Positions 49,291 through 57,454 of a DNA stretch of 64,000 nucleotides are shown one piece after another. Every line of letters starts with the position of its first letter. Position 1 is the first letter of the stretch. The position numbers were made by a program, and so were the translations under genes. Origin of the DNA: Brucella pecoris (GTDB taxonomy: Bacteria > Pseudomonadota > Alphaproteobacteria > Rhizobiales > Rhizobiaceae); NCBI RefSeq assembly GCF_006376675.1, contig NZ_VEWK01000013.1:1-64000 (forward strand), read 5' to 3'. A model generated the notes under the pieces. The model saw only the letters and a program-made list of their open reading frames with translations, ran no database searches and had not been told where the DNA came from.

Positions 49291-49510
49291 TGTTCGCTCC
49301 TTCAGAAGCTCGACTGTAATTTCTCCGATACGTCTGCCTATCGGGCGCAGACGTATCGTTTATGAATAACTGATTAACTCTTTCGACATGAATGGAGGCT
49401 GAACAATGGTGAAGGGCGACGGAAAGCTGTCAGTTTCCGGTCAATTACATGCAGTATCTGTAATATTTCGCGCCTGAATTGCTGGCCATTTATCGGCGAT
49501 GAAGGGCAAT

Positions 49511-49534
49511 AAAAAACCCCGGCAGAAGCCGGGG
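49511..49534 (-). terminator. Rho-independent terminator of the cold-shock gene
   Basis: On the minus strand GCCCCGGC and GCCGGGG pair around TTCT and are followed by TTTTTT (49511-49516 complement). Confidence 0.9.
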
Positions 49535-49560
49535 CAAAAGGTAGGTTCTTTTATGAACGA

Positions 49561-49776
49561 TCAACCGGTAACGGTAATGTTCACAGCCTTGGGGCCTTTG
49601 CCGCGACGATCCGGTTCCGTCTCGTAGGAAACCTTCTGATTGTCTGCGAGGCCAGTGAGGCCAGAAGCCTGTACGGCAGAGATATGTACGAAGATGTCAG
49701 CGCCACCATCGTCCGGCTTGATAAAACCGAAGCCTTTTTCGGTATTGAAGAATTTGACCAGTCCGGTCTGTGCCAT
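49561..49776 (-). CDS. cspA: Cold-shock protein (CspA family)
   Basis: A 71-residue single cold-shock domain that binds single-stranded nucleic acid and keeps mRNA unfolded. RNP1 is KGFGFIKPD (about 14-22) and RNP2 DIFVHIS (about 27-33). The C-terminal VSYETEPDRRGKGPKAVNI is also typical. The ATG at 49776 has AAAGGAACGG upstream. A 407-base region upstream has room for a long leader of the kind many csp genes use. Confidence 0.95.
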   Translation of the reverse strand: MAQTGLVKFFNTEKGFGFIKPDDGGADIFVHISAVQASGLTGLADNQKVSYETEPDRRGKGPKAVNITVTG

Positions 49777-50183
49777 TGGATCCGTTCCTTTTCCTTGGCG
49801 CCACTGCTCTTGTGGGAGACAGTGGTATTACAAATTCTGCCAAGCGCACCACACACCCGGCAGAGGGTTATGCAGGCAGTTCTCGACATTGGGAAGGAAC
49901 CGATCATTGCCGAAGGGGAGCCTTCGACCCGGAACTTATAGCGGCCCCGGCACGCCGTTCTTCCAGTCTTCCATTTGTTCGCTAAGTGCCCGAACAGGTG
50001 GAGACTGATCTATGATGCGGTATTTGGCAAGCAAATTCTTTGGGGGGTACATGATTGGTTATCTTTGAACCGGTATCGTCTGGATTTTTTACGATTGTTT
50101 CAAGAAAATCGTATAGCCATTTCCAAAATAGAACAGGCTATCCCTAATATATCGCGGATATATTAGGAAATTTTGGGGTTTTC
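49777..50183. other. 407-base intergenic region (cspA leader and IR)
   Basis: Holds the cspA promoter and leader on the right of the gene. An exact inverted repeat lies at 50143-50167. No other gene is visible. Both flanking genes are on the minus strand. Confidence 0.5.
50143..50167. repeat. Perfect inverted repeat CCTAATATATC / GATATATTAGG
   Basis: Exact 11-base arms around GCG, unusually A/T-rich for this genome, 17 bases past the transglycosylase stop codon. On the minus strand no T run follows directly, so it is a poor intrinsic terminator and may be a protein-binding site. Confidence 0.6.
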
Positions 50184-51083
50184 TCATCGATTGCGCGAAA
50201 CTATGCATGCACCACCGGCGGCGCGCAGCTTCGCGCAAATACCGTCGGCTTCACCACGGCTGTCTGCCCCGATGCGTACTGCATATATACCACGGCGACC
50301 GATCGGCGTCCGAATCCGGCTGATGACGGGATCGTGGCCGGCAAGTACGGCACTGAACTGCTTGCGCAGACGCGCCCATTGATTGACGGCTGCGCTACGG
50401 CGGAAATTGCCTGCGACCTGTATGCCCCACGGTTTGGGTTTCACACGTGACATTGGAATGGTGGCGCTCCGGATGATGGGCAGGCGTTTGCAAGCCGCAT
50501 TGAATGCAAGCTTCGGATCAAGCGGACGGTTCACGATCTCCTTGCCTGCCGCAAAGTCGTCGGCGGGGGCGCCGGTAATGTCCAGCACGTAATTTTCTGT
50601 TTCGAGCGGCAGAAAACCGCCGGACCGTATCCAGTTGGAAACACGCCCGGCCCCTGCATTATAGGCGGCGGCTGCAAGGCCCCAATTGCCGAAGGCACCT
50701 TTCAGATCCCGCAGGAAACTCGCCGATGCGGGAATCGCCTGCTCGATGTCGAAGGGATCGGTGAGGCCGCGTTCCTTTGCCGTGTAGGGCATGAATTGCG
50801 CGATACCCTCAGCGCCCACAGGGCTGACGGCATTGTGGTCGAAACGGCTTTCCTTCCAGATCAGCCGGGCGAAGAAATCGCGCGGAATGCCATGGGCATC
50901 GGCATTGGCGCCAATGAGCTGGCAGATGCGTCCGACAGTCGGCGTCTTCTTCTCTGGCGGTAACGGTGGCGCATAGACCGGCGGGTTCGGTTCGCTCGCT
51001 GCGTAGGGTGAAGCGAGGCCGAAAGGCAGGCTGAAAAGCTGCGAAGCCAAGATAACCGCTATGCTACGCCGGTAACGATTCAT
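50184..51083 (-). CDS. Lytic transglycosylase with C-terminal SPOR-like domain
   Basis: A 299-residue exported peptidoglycan enzyme. The signal peptide (about 1-30, ending PYAAS) is followed by a proline-rich linker and an SLT domain: IWKESRFDHNAVSPVGAEG with the catalytic glutamate at 78, IAQFMPYTA, and LAAAAYNAGAGRV. The last 80 residues (PWGIQVAGNFRRSAAVNQW..YAVRIGADSRGEADGICAKL) look like a SPOR domain, which binds denuded septal glycans, so the enzyme probably acts at division sites. The start at 51083 (MNRYRRSIAV) gives a proper signal sequence. Confidence 0.85.
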   Translation of the reverse strand: MNRYRRSIAVILASQLFSLPFGLASPYAASEPNPPVYAPPLPPEKKTPTVGRICQLIGANADAHGIPRDFFARLIWKESRFDHNAVSPVGAEGIAQFMPYTAKERGLTDPFDIEQAIPASASFLRDLKGAFGNWGLAAAAYNAGAGRVSNWIRSGGFLPLETENYVLDITGAPADDFAAGKEIVNRPLDPKLAFNAACKRLPIIRSATIPMSRVKPKPWGIQVAGNFRRSAAVNQWARLRKQFSAVLAGHDPVISRIRTPIGRRGIYAVRIGADSRGEADGICAKLRAAGGACIVSRNR

Positions 51084-51230
51084 GCTGCCTGTTCCGCCCC
51101 TCGACCTCGGCCAAAGTAACCTATATCGGCAGGTTGTCGATATGGTCTGCAAGGTTTTGCACTTTTGCGAAAAGACTTGCTCTTATCGAAGGTTGCGCCA
51201 TCTTAGCCTTCGGGACAAAAGGAGAGGACA

Positions 51231-51671
51231 ATGCAATTTCATCGATTCAGACAATTGGCTGTGCTTGCGGGCGCGCTGCTTCTCGCCGGTTGCGTGGCCG
51301 AAGGCGGCCCGGATTATCGCCCACCGATGCGCCCCGGACCGTCACAGCCGCAAATCTGTCCTATGAATTATGCGCCAGTTTGCGCCACGCGCGGCTCTTC
51401 GCGTAAAACCTTTGGCAATTCATGTCAGGCAAGAGCGGAGGGCTATCGCATCATCGCAAATGGCCAATGCTCGTCAAGGCCGGGTCCGGGTTGGGGCGGC
51501 GAGGGCGGTATGCGTCCGCCACATCAGGGCAACAGACCGGGAGTTGGCGCTTGCACGCGGGAGTATAGGCCCGTTTGCGCACGGCGTGGTAACGACAGGC
51601 GCACTTTCCCCAATCGTTGCGAAGCCGACCGCGCAGGCTATCGCATCATGAATGGCGGGCAGTGCCGCTGA
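51231..51671 (+). CDS. Lipoprotein with two Kazal-type protease-inhibitor domains
   Basis: A 146-residue exported lipoprotein. The signal ends at a lipobox LLAGC (C21). Two Kazal-like modules follow: CPMNYAPVCATRG..RKTFGNSCQA..G..C (about 43-80) and CTREYRPVCARRGNDRRTF.NRCEA..G..C (about 108-145). Each has the P-V-C, T-F-x-N-x-C-x-A and closing G-x-C marks. They are joined by a G/P/R-rich linker. Kazal domains inhibit serine proteases in eukaryotes; a similar periplasmic or surface role here is inferred. AAGGAGAGG precedes the ATG. A strong terminator follows. Confidence 0.85.
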   Translation: MQFHRFRQLAVLAGALLLAGCVAEGGPDYRPPMRPGPSQPQICPMNYAPVCATRGSSRKTFGNSCQARAEGYRIIANGQCSSRPGPGWGGEGGMRPPHQGNRPGVGACTREYRPVCARRGNDRRTFPNRCEADRAGYRIMNGGQCR

Positions 51672-51685
51672 AGACAGCTCACTTG

Positions 51686-51712
51686 AAAGGGCGGCAATTG
51701 CCGCCCTTTTTT
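51686..51712. terminator. Bidirectional terminator
   Basis: AAAGGGCGGC and GCCGCCCTTT around AATT with a T run on the plus side, between the Kazal gene and the convergent HxlR gene. Confidence 0.9.
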
Positions 51713-52091
51713 AGACCGCATCCTGAACGGATGATGATTCTCTCACCGGTTTGCCAAAGCGGTCGATATTGGCGTCGCCCCATTCTTTCAATGCAAGCAA
51801 AATGGGCTCGATGCTGCGACCCAATGGGGAAAGACTGTATTCCACTTTTGGCGGCACCTGTGCATAGACCTTGCGCTCGATGAGACCATCGTCTTCCAGC
51901 TCTCGAAGCTGGTTGGTCAACATGCGCTGCGTGACGCTGGGTATCTGCCGCCTGATTTCATTGAACCGAAGCGTACCGTCCATGAGGTGAAAAAGAACCA
52001 CGCTTTTCCATTTTCCGTCGATCAGACTGATGGCTGCCTCGACGGCGCAACCGGGGCTACAGTCGAAACGCGAATGCTTGGCCTTGGTCAC
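51711..52091 (-). CDS. HxlR family transcriptional regulator (redox-sensing type)
   Basis: A 126-residue winged-helix regulator of the HxlR/YodB type. Two cysteines lie near the N terminus (C11 and C15 in FDCSPGCAVEA), where YodB, HypR and QorR carry their redox-sensing cysteine. The helix-turn-helix is LRFNEIRRQIPSVTQRMLTNQLRELEDDGLI. The start is a GTG at 52091 with AAAGGA seven bases upstream. It is divergent from a quinone-oxidoreductase-like gene, a common regulator-target pairing in this family. Confidence 0.88.
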   Translation of the reverse strand: MTKAKHSRFDCSPGCAVEAAISLIDGKWKSVVLFHLMDGTLRFNEIRRQIPSVTQRMLTNQLRELEDDGLIERKVYAQVPPKVEYSLSPLGRSIEPILLALKEWGDANIDRFGKPVRESSSVQDAV

Positions 52092-52206
52092 ATTGGTATC
52101 CTTTGTATACTAAGTACATATATAGACACTATGGGCGATATTTGTGCGTATTTATATAAATCGATGGTAGTCTAATATTTGGTCCATAGCAAATGGAGCA
52201 AAGACA

Positions 52207-53220
52207 ATGAAAGCTGTTGCCTATCAGAACGCCGGTAAACTGGAGCGTGTGGATTCGCTCGTCGATGTGACACTGGACAAGCCGGTTGCAACTGGGCGCG
52301 ATCTGCTTGTTCAGGTGGAGGCAGTTTCAGTAAATCCGGTTGATTATAAAATCCGTAACGGCGTTTCGCCCGAGGCTGGTCAATGGAAAGTGCTCGGCTG
52401 GGATGCGGTTGGCACCGTCGTGCAGACCGGCGATCAGGTGCGGGGTTTCAAGTCCGGCGACAGGGTCTGGTATGCAGGCTCGCTGGTTCGTCCGGGTGCC
52501 AACAGCGAGTTTCATCTTGTCGATGAGCGCATCGTTGGGCACAAGCCAGCATCGCTCGCCAATAGTGAAGCGGCGGCCTTGCCGCTAACATCGATAACCG
52601 CTTGGGAAATGCTGTTCGACAGGCTGGATGTGCGCAAACCTGTCGCTGGTGCGGCTAATGCCATTCTTATTATCGGCGGGGCCGGTGGTGTCGGCTCAAT
52701 CGCAATCCAGCTAGCACGCGCATTGACCGATCTGACGGTGATAGCGACGGCTTCGCGACCGGAAACGCAGGAATGGGTCAAGCAGCTCGGAGCGCATCAT
52801 GTCATTGACCACAGCAAGCCGCTGGCCGAACAGGTTGAAGCTTTGGGGATCGGTGCACCGGCCTTCGTCTTTTCGACGACGCAGACACTGGATCACCTTT
52901 CCGAAATCGTCGGTCTCATTGCGCCGCAGGGTCGGTTCGGGCTGATCGATGATCCGGACAAGCTTGACATCATGCCGTTCAAGCGCAAGTCGGTGTCGGT
53001 GCACTGGGAACTGATGTTCACGCGCCCGATTTATCAGACCGCAGATATGGGTGAGCAGGGCAGGCTGTTGAACGAAGTCGCGCGACTGGTTGATGAAGAC
53101 AAGGTCAAGACAACGCTGACGGAGGTTCTTTCACCGATCAATGCCGCCAATCTCAAGGCAGCTCATGGTGTGCTTGAAAGCGGCAAGGCGAAGGGCAAGA
53201 TCGTGTTGGAAGGCTGGTAA
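52207..53220 (+). CDS. Zinc-type alcohol dehydrogenase family / quinone oxidoreductase-like protein
   Basis: A 337-residue MDR-superfamily oxidoreductase that would use NAD(P)H to reduce quinones or enones. It has an N-terminal GroES-like domain (VEAVSVNPVDYKIRNG..LGWDAVGTVVQTG) and a Rossmann domain with ILIIGGAGGVGSIAIQLA (about 154-171) and TASRPETQEWVKQLGAHHVID. The usual zinc-ligand cysteines are absent, so a zinc-free reductase is likely. It is transcribed away from the HxlR gene with 115 bases between them. Confidence 0.9.
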   Translation: MKAVAYQNAGKLERVDSLVDVTLDKPVATGRDLLVQVEAVSVNPVDYKIRNGVSPEAGQWKVLGWDAVGTVVQTGDQVRGFKSGDRVWYAGSLVRPGANSEFHLVDERIVGHKPASLANSEAAALPLTSITAWEMLFDRLDVRKPVAGAANAILIIGGAGGVGSIAIQLARALTDLTVIATASRPETQEWVKQLGAHHVIDHSKPLAEQVEALGIGAPAFVFSTTQTLDHLSEIVGLIAPQGRFGLIDDPDKLDIMPFKRKSVSVHWELMFTRPIYQTADMGEQGRLLNEVARLVDEDKVKTTLTEVLSPINAANLKAAHGVLESGKAKGKIVLEGW

Positions 53221-53250
53221 GTCCTCCAACACATAATCAGTGCGCCCCAA

Positions 53251-56088
53251 TCACCGTCCCGGCCGGCCTGTCTTGCCGGGGCGGCGCTTCTTGCGCGCCG
53301 TTTCGGCCGGGTCTTCGTAAGACCCGATGCCAGCGCGCTCACGACGGATCGCCGCGTCATTTCCGCCAGCAGGCACTTCCGTCCGCTTGACCGTCATCTC
53401 GTCCAGCGTGTTCTTGCGGAACAGCGGTTTTGCCATGTCGGTGCCCGGTCCCATATCGTCGAGCGACGGCTTCTGGAACAGAGACGGCTTGCCAGCCGGG
53501 CGCGTCGTGTCGGCACCCATTTCATCCAGTGTCGGCTTGCGGAAACGGGATTTGCCAGTGGGTTTGCCCTTGTTGCGACCTGCACCCGCATCGCCCGCTT
53601 CGAATTCGCGTGCCAGCGGATCGTCGGCAATCGCCAGTTCTGTTTCGCGCAACCGCTTGATTTCGTCGCGCAGGCGCGCGGCCTTTTCGAAGTCGAGATC
53701 GGCAGCGGCGTCGCGCATCTGCTTCTCCAGATGCTCCAGATGGGCGGCAAGATTGTTGCCCATCATCGCGCCTTCTTCCGCGAAGCCCGAAATATCTGCG
53801 CGGACATGATCGCGCTCGTAAACCGAGCCGAGAATATCTGAGATATTCTTCTTCACCGAGGCAGGCGTAATGCCATGCTCTTCATTATAGGCAACCTGTT
53901 TCTCACGGCGACGGCTGGTTTCGTCCATCGCGCGCTGCATCGAGCCGGTAATATTGTCGGCGTAGAGAATGACCTTGCCATCAACGTTACGTGCAGCACG
54001 GCCAATTGTCTGGACCAGAGAGGTTTCCGAACGCAGGAAGCCTTCCTTGTCGGCATCGAGAATGGCGACAAAGCCGCATTCCGGAATGTCGAGACCTTCG
54101 CGCAGCAGGTTGATGCCAACCAGCACGTCGAACGCGCCGAGGCGCAGATCGCGAATGATCTCGATGCGCTCCAGCGTGTCGATGTCGGAGTGCATGTAAC
54201 GCACACGCACGCCCTGCTCATGCAGATATTCGGTCAGGTCTTCGGCCATGCGCTTGGTCAGCACCGTGACCAATGTACGATAGCCTTTCTGCGCTGTTTC
54301 GCGGATTTCGCCGAGAACGTCATCGACCTGCGACTTGGCGGGCCGGATTTCGACAGGCGGATCGATCAGTCCGGTCGGACGGATGACCTGTTCTGCGAAC
54401 ACGCCGCCCGCTTCCTCCATTTCCCAGCCGCCCGGCGTTGCCGAGACAGCGATGGTCTGCGGGCGCATGGCGTCCCATTCCTCGAAACGAAGCGGGCGGT
54501 TGTCCATGCAGGACGGAAGGCGGAAGCCATATTCGGCAAGTGTTGCCTTGCGGCGGAAGTCGCCGCGATACATGCCGCCGATCTGCGGAACCGTGACATG
54601 GCTTTCGTCGATGAAAACCAGCGCGTTGTCGGGAATATATTCGAACAGCGTCGGCGGCGGCTCACCGGGGTTGCGGCCGGTCAGATAGCGCGAATAGTTT
54701 TCGATGCCTGCGCAGGAACCGGTTGCTTCCAGCATTTCCAGGTCGAAGGTCGTGCGCTGGTCGAGGCGCTGGGCTTCCAGCAGGCGACCGGCCCGATTCA
54801 GTTCGTCGAGACGATGCTTCAGCTCTTCCTTGATCGACTTCATCGCCTGATTGAGAGTCGGGCGCGGTGTCACATAGTGGGAATTCGCGTAGATCTTGAC
54901 CGATTTCAGCTCGCCTGTCTTCTGGCCGGTCAGCGGGTCGAATTCGGTGATGGTTTCAATTTCGTCACCGAAAAGGGAAATGCGCCAGGCGCGATCTTCC
55001 AAGTGGGCCGGGAAGATTTCGATCGTATCGCCGCGCACACGGAACGAGCCGCGCACGAAATTAATGTCCTGCCGCTTGTATTGCTGTGCCACGAGATCGG
55101 CGAGCAATTGGCGCTGGTCGAGCCGGTCGCCGATCTTCATTTCGAAGGTCATGGCCGTATAGGTTTCGACCGAACCGATACCGTAGATGCACGAGACCGA
55201 AGCGACGATGATCACATCGTCGCGTTCGAGCAGCGAGCGCGTGGCCGAGTGGCGCATACGGTCGATCTGTTCGTTGATGGACGATTCCTTCTCGATATAA
55301 GTGTCCGAGCGGGGCACATAGGCTTCCGGCTGGTAATAATCGTAGTAGGAAACAAAATATTCGACGGCGTTGTTCGGAAAGAAGCTCTTGAACTCGCCGT
55401 AAAGCTGCGCGGCCAGCGTCTTGTTTGGCGCGAGGATCAGGGCAGGGCGCTGCGTCCGCTGGATGACCTGCGCCATGGTGAAGGTTTTGCCCGAACCGGT
55501 GACGCCGAGCAGAACCTGCGTGCGGTCGTCATTCTCCAGTCCTTCCATCAGATCGCGAATAGCCGTCGGCTGATCGCCGGATGGTTCGAAACTGGTTTCC
55601 ATCTCGATGGCGATGCCGCCTTCGGATTTTTCCGGGCGGGACGGGCGGTGAGGTGTCCAAAGCTCGCCGTTTTTGAACAACGGGTTGCCGGAAGCGATCA
55701 GGTCCGACAGTGCCTGAACCGTTGCCGTGGCACCACTGGCATTGAGACCAGTGGCGTCTTCCAGACTGATGTCGAGACCGGCAACCGGATTGAGGCCAGC
55801 CGCCGCACGTTCCTTGGCGGAAGCGGCGCCGCCCATCGACGTGCCGCGCCCCGTGCGCGAGGCTTCCTTGCTGCGCTCGGGAATCTTCTTTGGTTGTTTT
55901 TTCGCGCTCACGCTGCCGCCGCGCGGCTTTGCGGCCTCGTCGCCAATCTCCTTCGCCCAGTCGGCGATGGAACCAGACAGGGGGGAACCGGATAGGGGAG
56001 CGCCGGAAAACTCGGCCTGTGGCGCTTCACCGAAGCCGCCAGCCTTGTTGTGCGAATCCTGGGAGTGTTTGTCTTTTGAGGAAGCCAT
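53251..56088 (-). CDS. uvrB: Excinuclease ABC subunit B, with N- and C-terminal extensions
   Basis: A 945-residue UvrB, the damage-verifying helicase-like subunit of nucleotide excision repair. Compared with E. coli UvrB (673 residues), Walker A GVTGSGKT lies at about 195-202 rather than 39-46. So there is a roughly 156-residue N-terminal extension rich in G, S, A, K and P, followed by the normal core with its beta-hairpin and a C-terminal UVR motif (LEKQMRDAAADLDFEKAARL). A 127-residue low-complexity tail follows, with three copies of an F-[RQ]-K-x-[ST]-L-D-[ED]-M motif (about 849, 871 and 890). TTGGGGAC precedes the ATG at 56088. Confidence 0.94.
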   Translation of the reverse strand: MASSKDKHSQDSHNKAGGFGEAPQAEFSGAPLSGSPLSGSIADWAKEIGDEAAKPRGGSVSAKKQPKKIPERSKEASRTGRGTSMGGAASAKERAAAGLNPVAGLDISLEDATGLNASGATATVQALSDLIASGNPLFKNGELWTPHRPSRPEKSEGGIAIEMETSFEPSGDQPTAIRDLMEGLENDDRTQVLLGVTGSGKTFTMAQVIQRTQRPALILAPNKTLAAQLYGEFKSFFPNNAVEYFVSYYDYYQPEAYVPRSDTYIEKESSINEQIDRMRHSATRSLLERDDVIIVASVSCIYGIGSVETYTAMTFEMKIGDRLDQRQLLADLVAQQYKRQDINFVRGSFRVRGDTIEIFPAHLEDRAWRISLFGDEIETITEFDPLTGQKTGELKSVKIYANSHYVTPRPTLNQAMKSIKEELKHRLDELNRAGRLLEAQRLDQRTTFDLEMLEATGSCAGIENYSRYLTGRNPGEPPPTLFEYIPDNALVFIDESHVTVPQIGGMYRGDFRRKATLAEYGFRLPSCMDNRPLRFEEWDAMRPQTIAVSATPGGWEMEEAGGVFAEQVIRPTGLIDPPVEIRPAKSQVDDVLGEIRETAQKGYRTLVTVLTKRMAEDLTEYLHEQGVRVRYMHSDIDTLERIEIIRDLRLGAFDVLVGINLLREGLDIPECGFVAILDADKEGFLRSETSLVQTIGRAARNVDGKVILYADNITGSMQRAMDETSRRREKQVAYNEEHGITPASVKKNISDILGSVYERDHVRADISGFAEEGAMMGNNLAAHLEHLEKQMRDAAADLDFEKAARLRDEIKRLRETELAIADDPLAREFEAGDAGAGRNKGKPTGKSRFRKPTLDEMGADTTRPAGKPSLFQKPSLDDMGPGTDMAKPLFRKNTLDEMTVKRTEVPAGGNDAAIRRERAGIGSYEDPAETARKKRRPGKTGRPGR

Positions 56089-56214
56089 GTCCCCAATATG
56101 GAATTTCAACGTCCAAATGAAAAGAGTGCGGGGCCGAAATCCTCCACACCCTTTTTATATCCAGCGATGCTCCTGACAGAAGGCTGTCAGGAGGGCTCGG
56201 ATTTTCGGGCTGCT

Positions 56215-56808
56215 TTAAAGCCTGCCGCCGAGACGCATACGAGGGCCCGGACCGAAGTTATGCCCGAAGCCAGGACCAAAACCGGGATGATAGCCCGGAT
56301 TGTCGCGCCAGCCGGGCCTGTCGACCCAGTGAGGACGAGGTGCCCCCGAGTTGGACTGACAATTGCGCCCGATGCAGCCATTATAGACGTTGCCGCCGCC
56401 GCCCCAACCCCGATAAGGGCCCGGACCCCAACCAGGCCCCCAACCGGGACCGCTATTGGCGATAGCCGAGCCGATAACCATGCCTGCGATGAGCGGTATG
56501 CCGACAGCGGCGGCAGTCGATCCGAAATTGTCGTTTGTCGTGTAGCCATTGCCCGTCTGAATGGCGATGTAGCTGGATGCAGCCCATCCTGTCATGCCGC
56601 CATAGGTGACCTGGCACCAGCCATAACCGCTGGTGCAGCCAGCGACGACGATGCCGACCCCGTTGGGAATGGTGCCGATGGTTCCGTACTGCGTTCCTGG
56701 ACCTACGCGCAAGTTGAGAGAAGTGGTTACAATTGCCGATGATGCGTAAGCATTCGTTGAAATAAGAAGTGCTAATGTAACTATGGAAGATCTTACCGAT
56801 AGTTTCAT
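56215..56808 (-). CDS. Exported bacterial SH3 domain protein
   Basis: A 197-residue exported protein. The signal peptide is the first 22 or so residues (SIVTLALLISTNAYA). A single bacterial SH3 domain follows: TTSLNLRVGPGTQYGTIGTI through CTSGYGWCQVTYGGMTGWAASSYI (about 27-80). The remaining 110 residues are a glycine-zipper segment (AAVGIPLIAGMVIGSAIA) and a low-complexity G/P/R/N/W-rich tail (GPGWGPGWGPG, PGYHPGFGPGFG). The SH3 domain likely binds cell-wall peptides; the tail is repetitive. Its upstream region is unusually A/T-rich. Confidence 0.85.
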   Translation of the reverse strand: MKLSVRSSIVTLALLISTNAYASSAIVTTSLNLRVGPGTQYGTIGTIPNGVGIVVAGCTSGYGWCQVTYGGMTGWAASSYIAIQTGNGYTTNDNFGSTAAAVGIPLIAGMVIGSAIANSGPGWGPGWGPGPYRGWGGGGNVYNGCIGRNCQSNSGAPRPHWVDRPGWRDNPGYHPGFGPGFGHNFGPGPRMRLGGRL

Positions 56809-57029
56809 ATATCATTCCTCTAATATACTTCTATTGATTACTTATAGCATGAAGATAATTATTTACGTGCATCACGATTTTTCGATTTCAATTCATGATT
56901 AATAAATGTCAACCTCTTGAAATCGCCGTCCATGCTAACGGTTTAAGCGCTTCATGCGGTACTTTTCTTCGCGACGGGCTTGTCTCATATTAAAGGGCGA
57001 CTCTCTCAAGAACTTAAGGACTGACTTCG

Positions 57030-57419
57030 ATGAATACTGACAATGCGCCGAAGGGCATGCTGACATTGCGCGTGCCCGCCATGCCCAAGGATGCGAATGC
57101 AGCGTTTGATATTTTCGGCGGCTGGGTGATGGCGCAGATGGACTCCGCCTCCGGTATTCGTGCGGCAGAGCGCGCCAAGGGCCGCGTGGTGACGGCGGCC
57201 GTCCGTGAAATGTCCTTCGCCAAGCCGGTGAAGATCGGTGACGCACTCTGCGTCTATACGGAGATTACGAAGGTTGGGCGCAGCTCGATCACACTGCGGG
57301 TCGAAGCCTGGGCACAGCGCTACCTGACCCAGCACATGGATCTTGTGACTCACGGCGAATTCGTCATGGTTTCTCTGGATGAGAACGGCAAGCCGACGCC
57401 GGTGCCGCCGGAAGAATAA
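57030..57419 (+). CDS. Acyl-CoA thioesterase (YciA-like)
   Basis: A 129-residue hot-dog thioesterase of the YciA/acyl-CoA thioester hydrolase type. Conserved parts: LRVPAMPKDANAAFDIFGGW with the aspartate expected in the active site, VMAQMDSASGIRAAERAKG, and SFAKPVKIGDALCVYTEI. Such enzymes hydrolyse a wide range of short- and medium-chain CoA esters. TAAGGA precedes the ATG at 57030. It converges with the extensin-like gene. Confidence 0.9.
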   Translation: MNTDNAPKGMLTLRVPAMPKDANAAFDIFGGWVMAQMDSASGIRAAERAKGRVVTAAVREMSFAKPVKIGDALCVYTEITKVGRSSITLRVEAWAQRYLTQHMDLVTHGEFVMVSLDENGKPTPVPPEE

Positions 57420-57429
57420 AGCATCGTCG

Positions 57430-57454
57430 AGCCCGGCATTGCGCCGGGCTTATT
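57430..57454. terminator. Bidirectional terminator
   Basis: AGCCCGGC (57430-57437) and GCCGGGCT (57443-57450) arms, followed by TATTT. It overlaps the extensin stop codon and serves both convergent genes. Confidence 0.8.

Noticed and set aside
53875..55995. A 706-codon open frame on the plus strand antisense to uvrB
   Set aside because: It lies wholly within uvrB on the opposite strand, has no ribosome site, and reads as arginine/histidine-rich sequence without domains; long antisense frames are expected in GC-rich genes.
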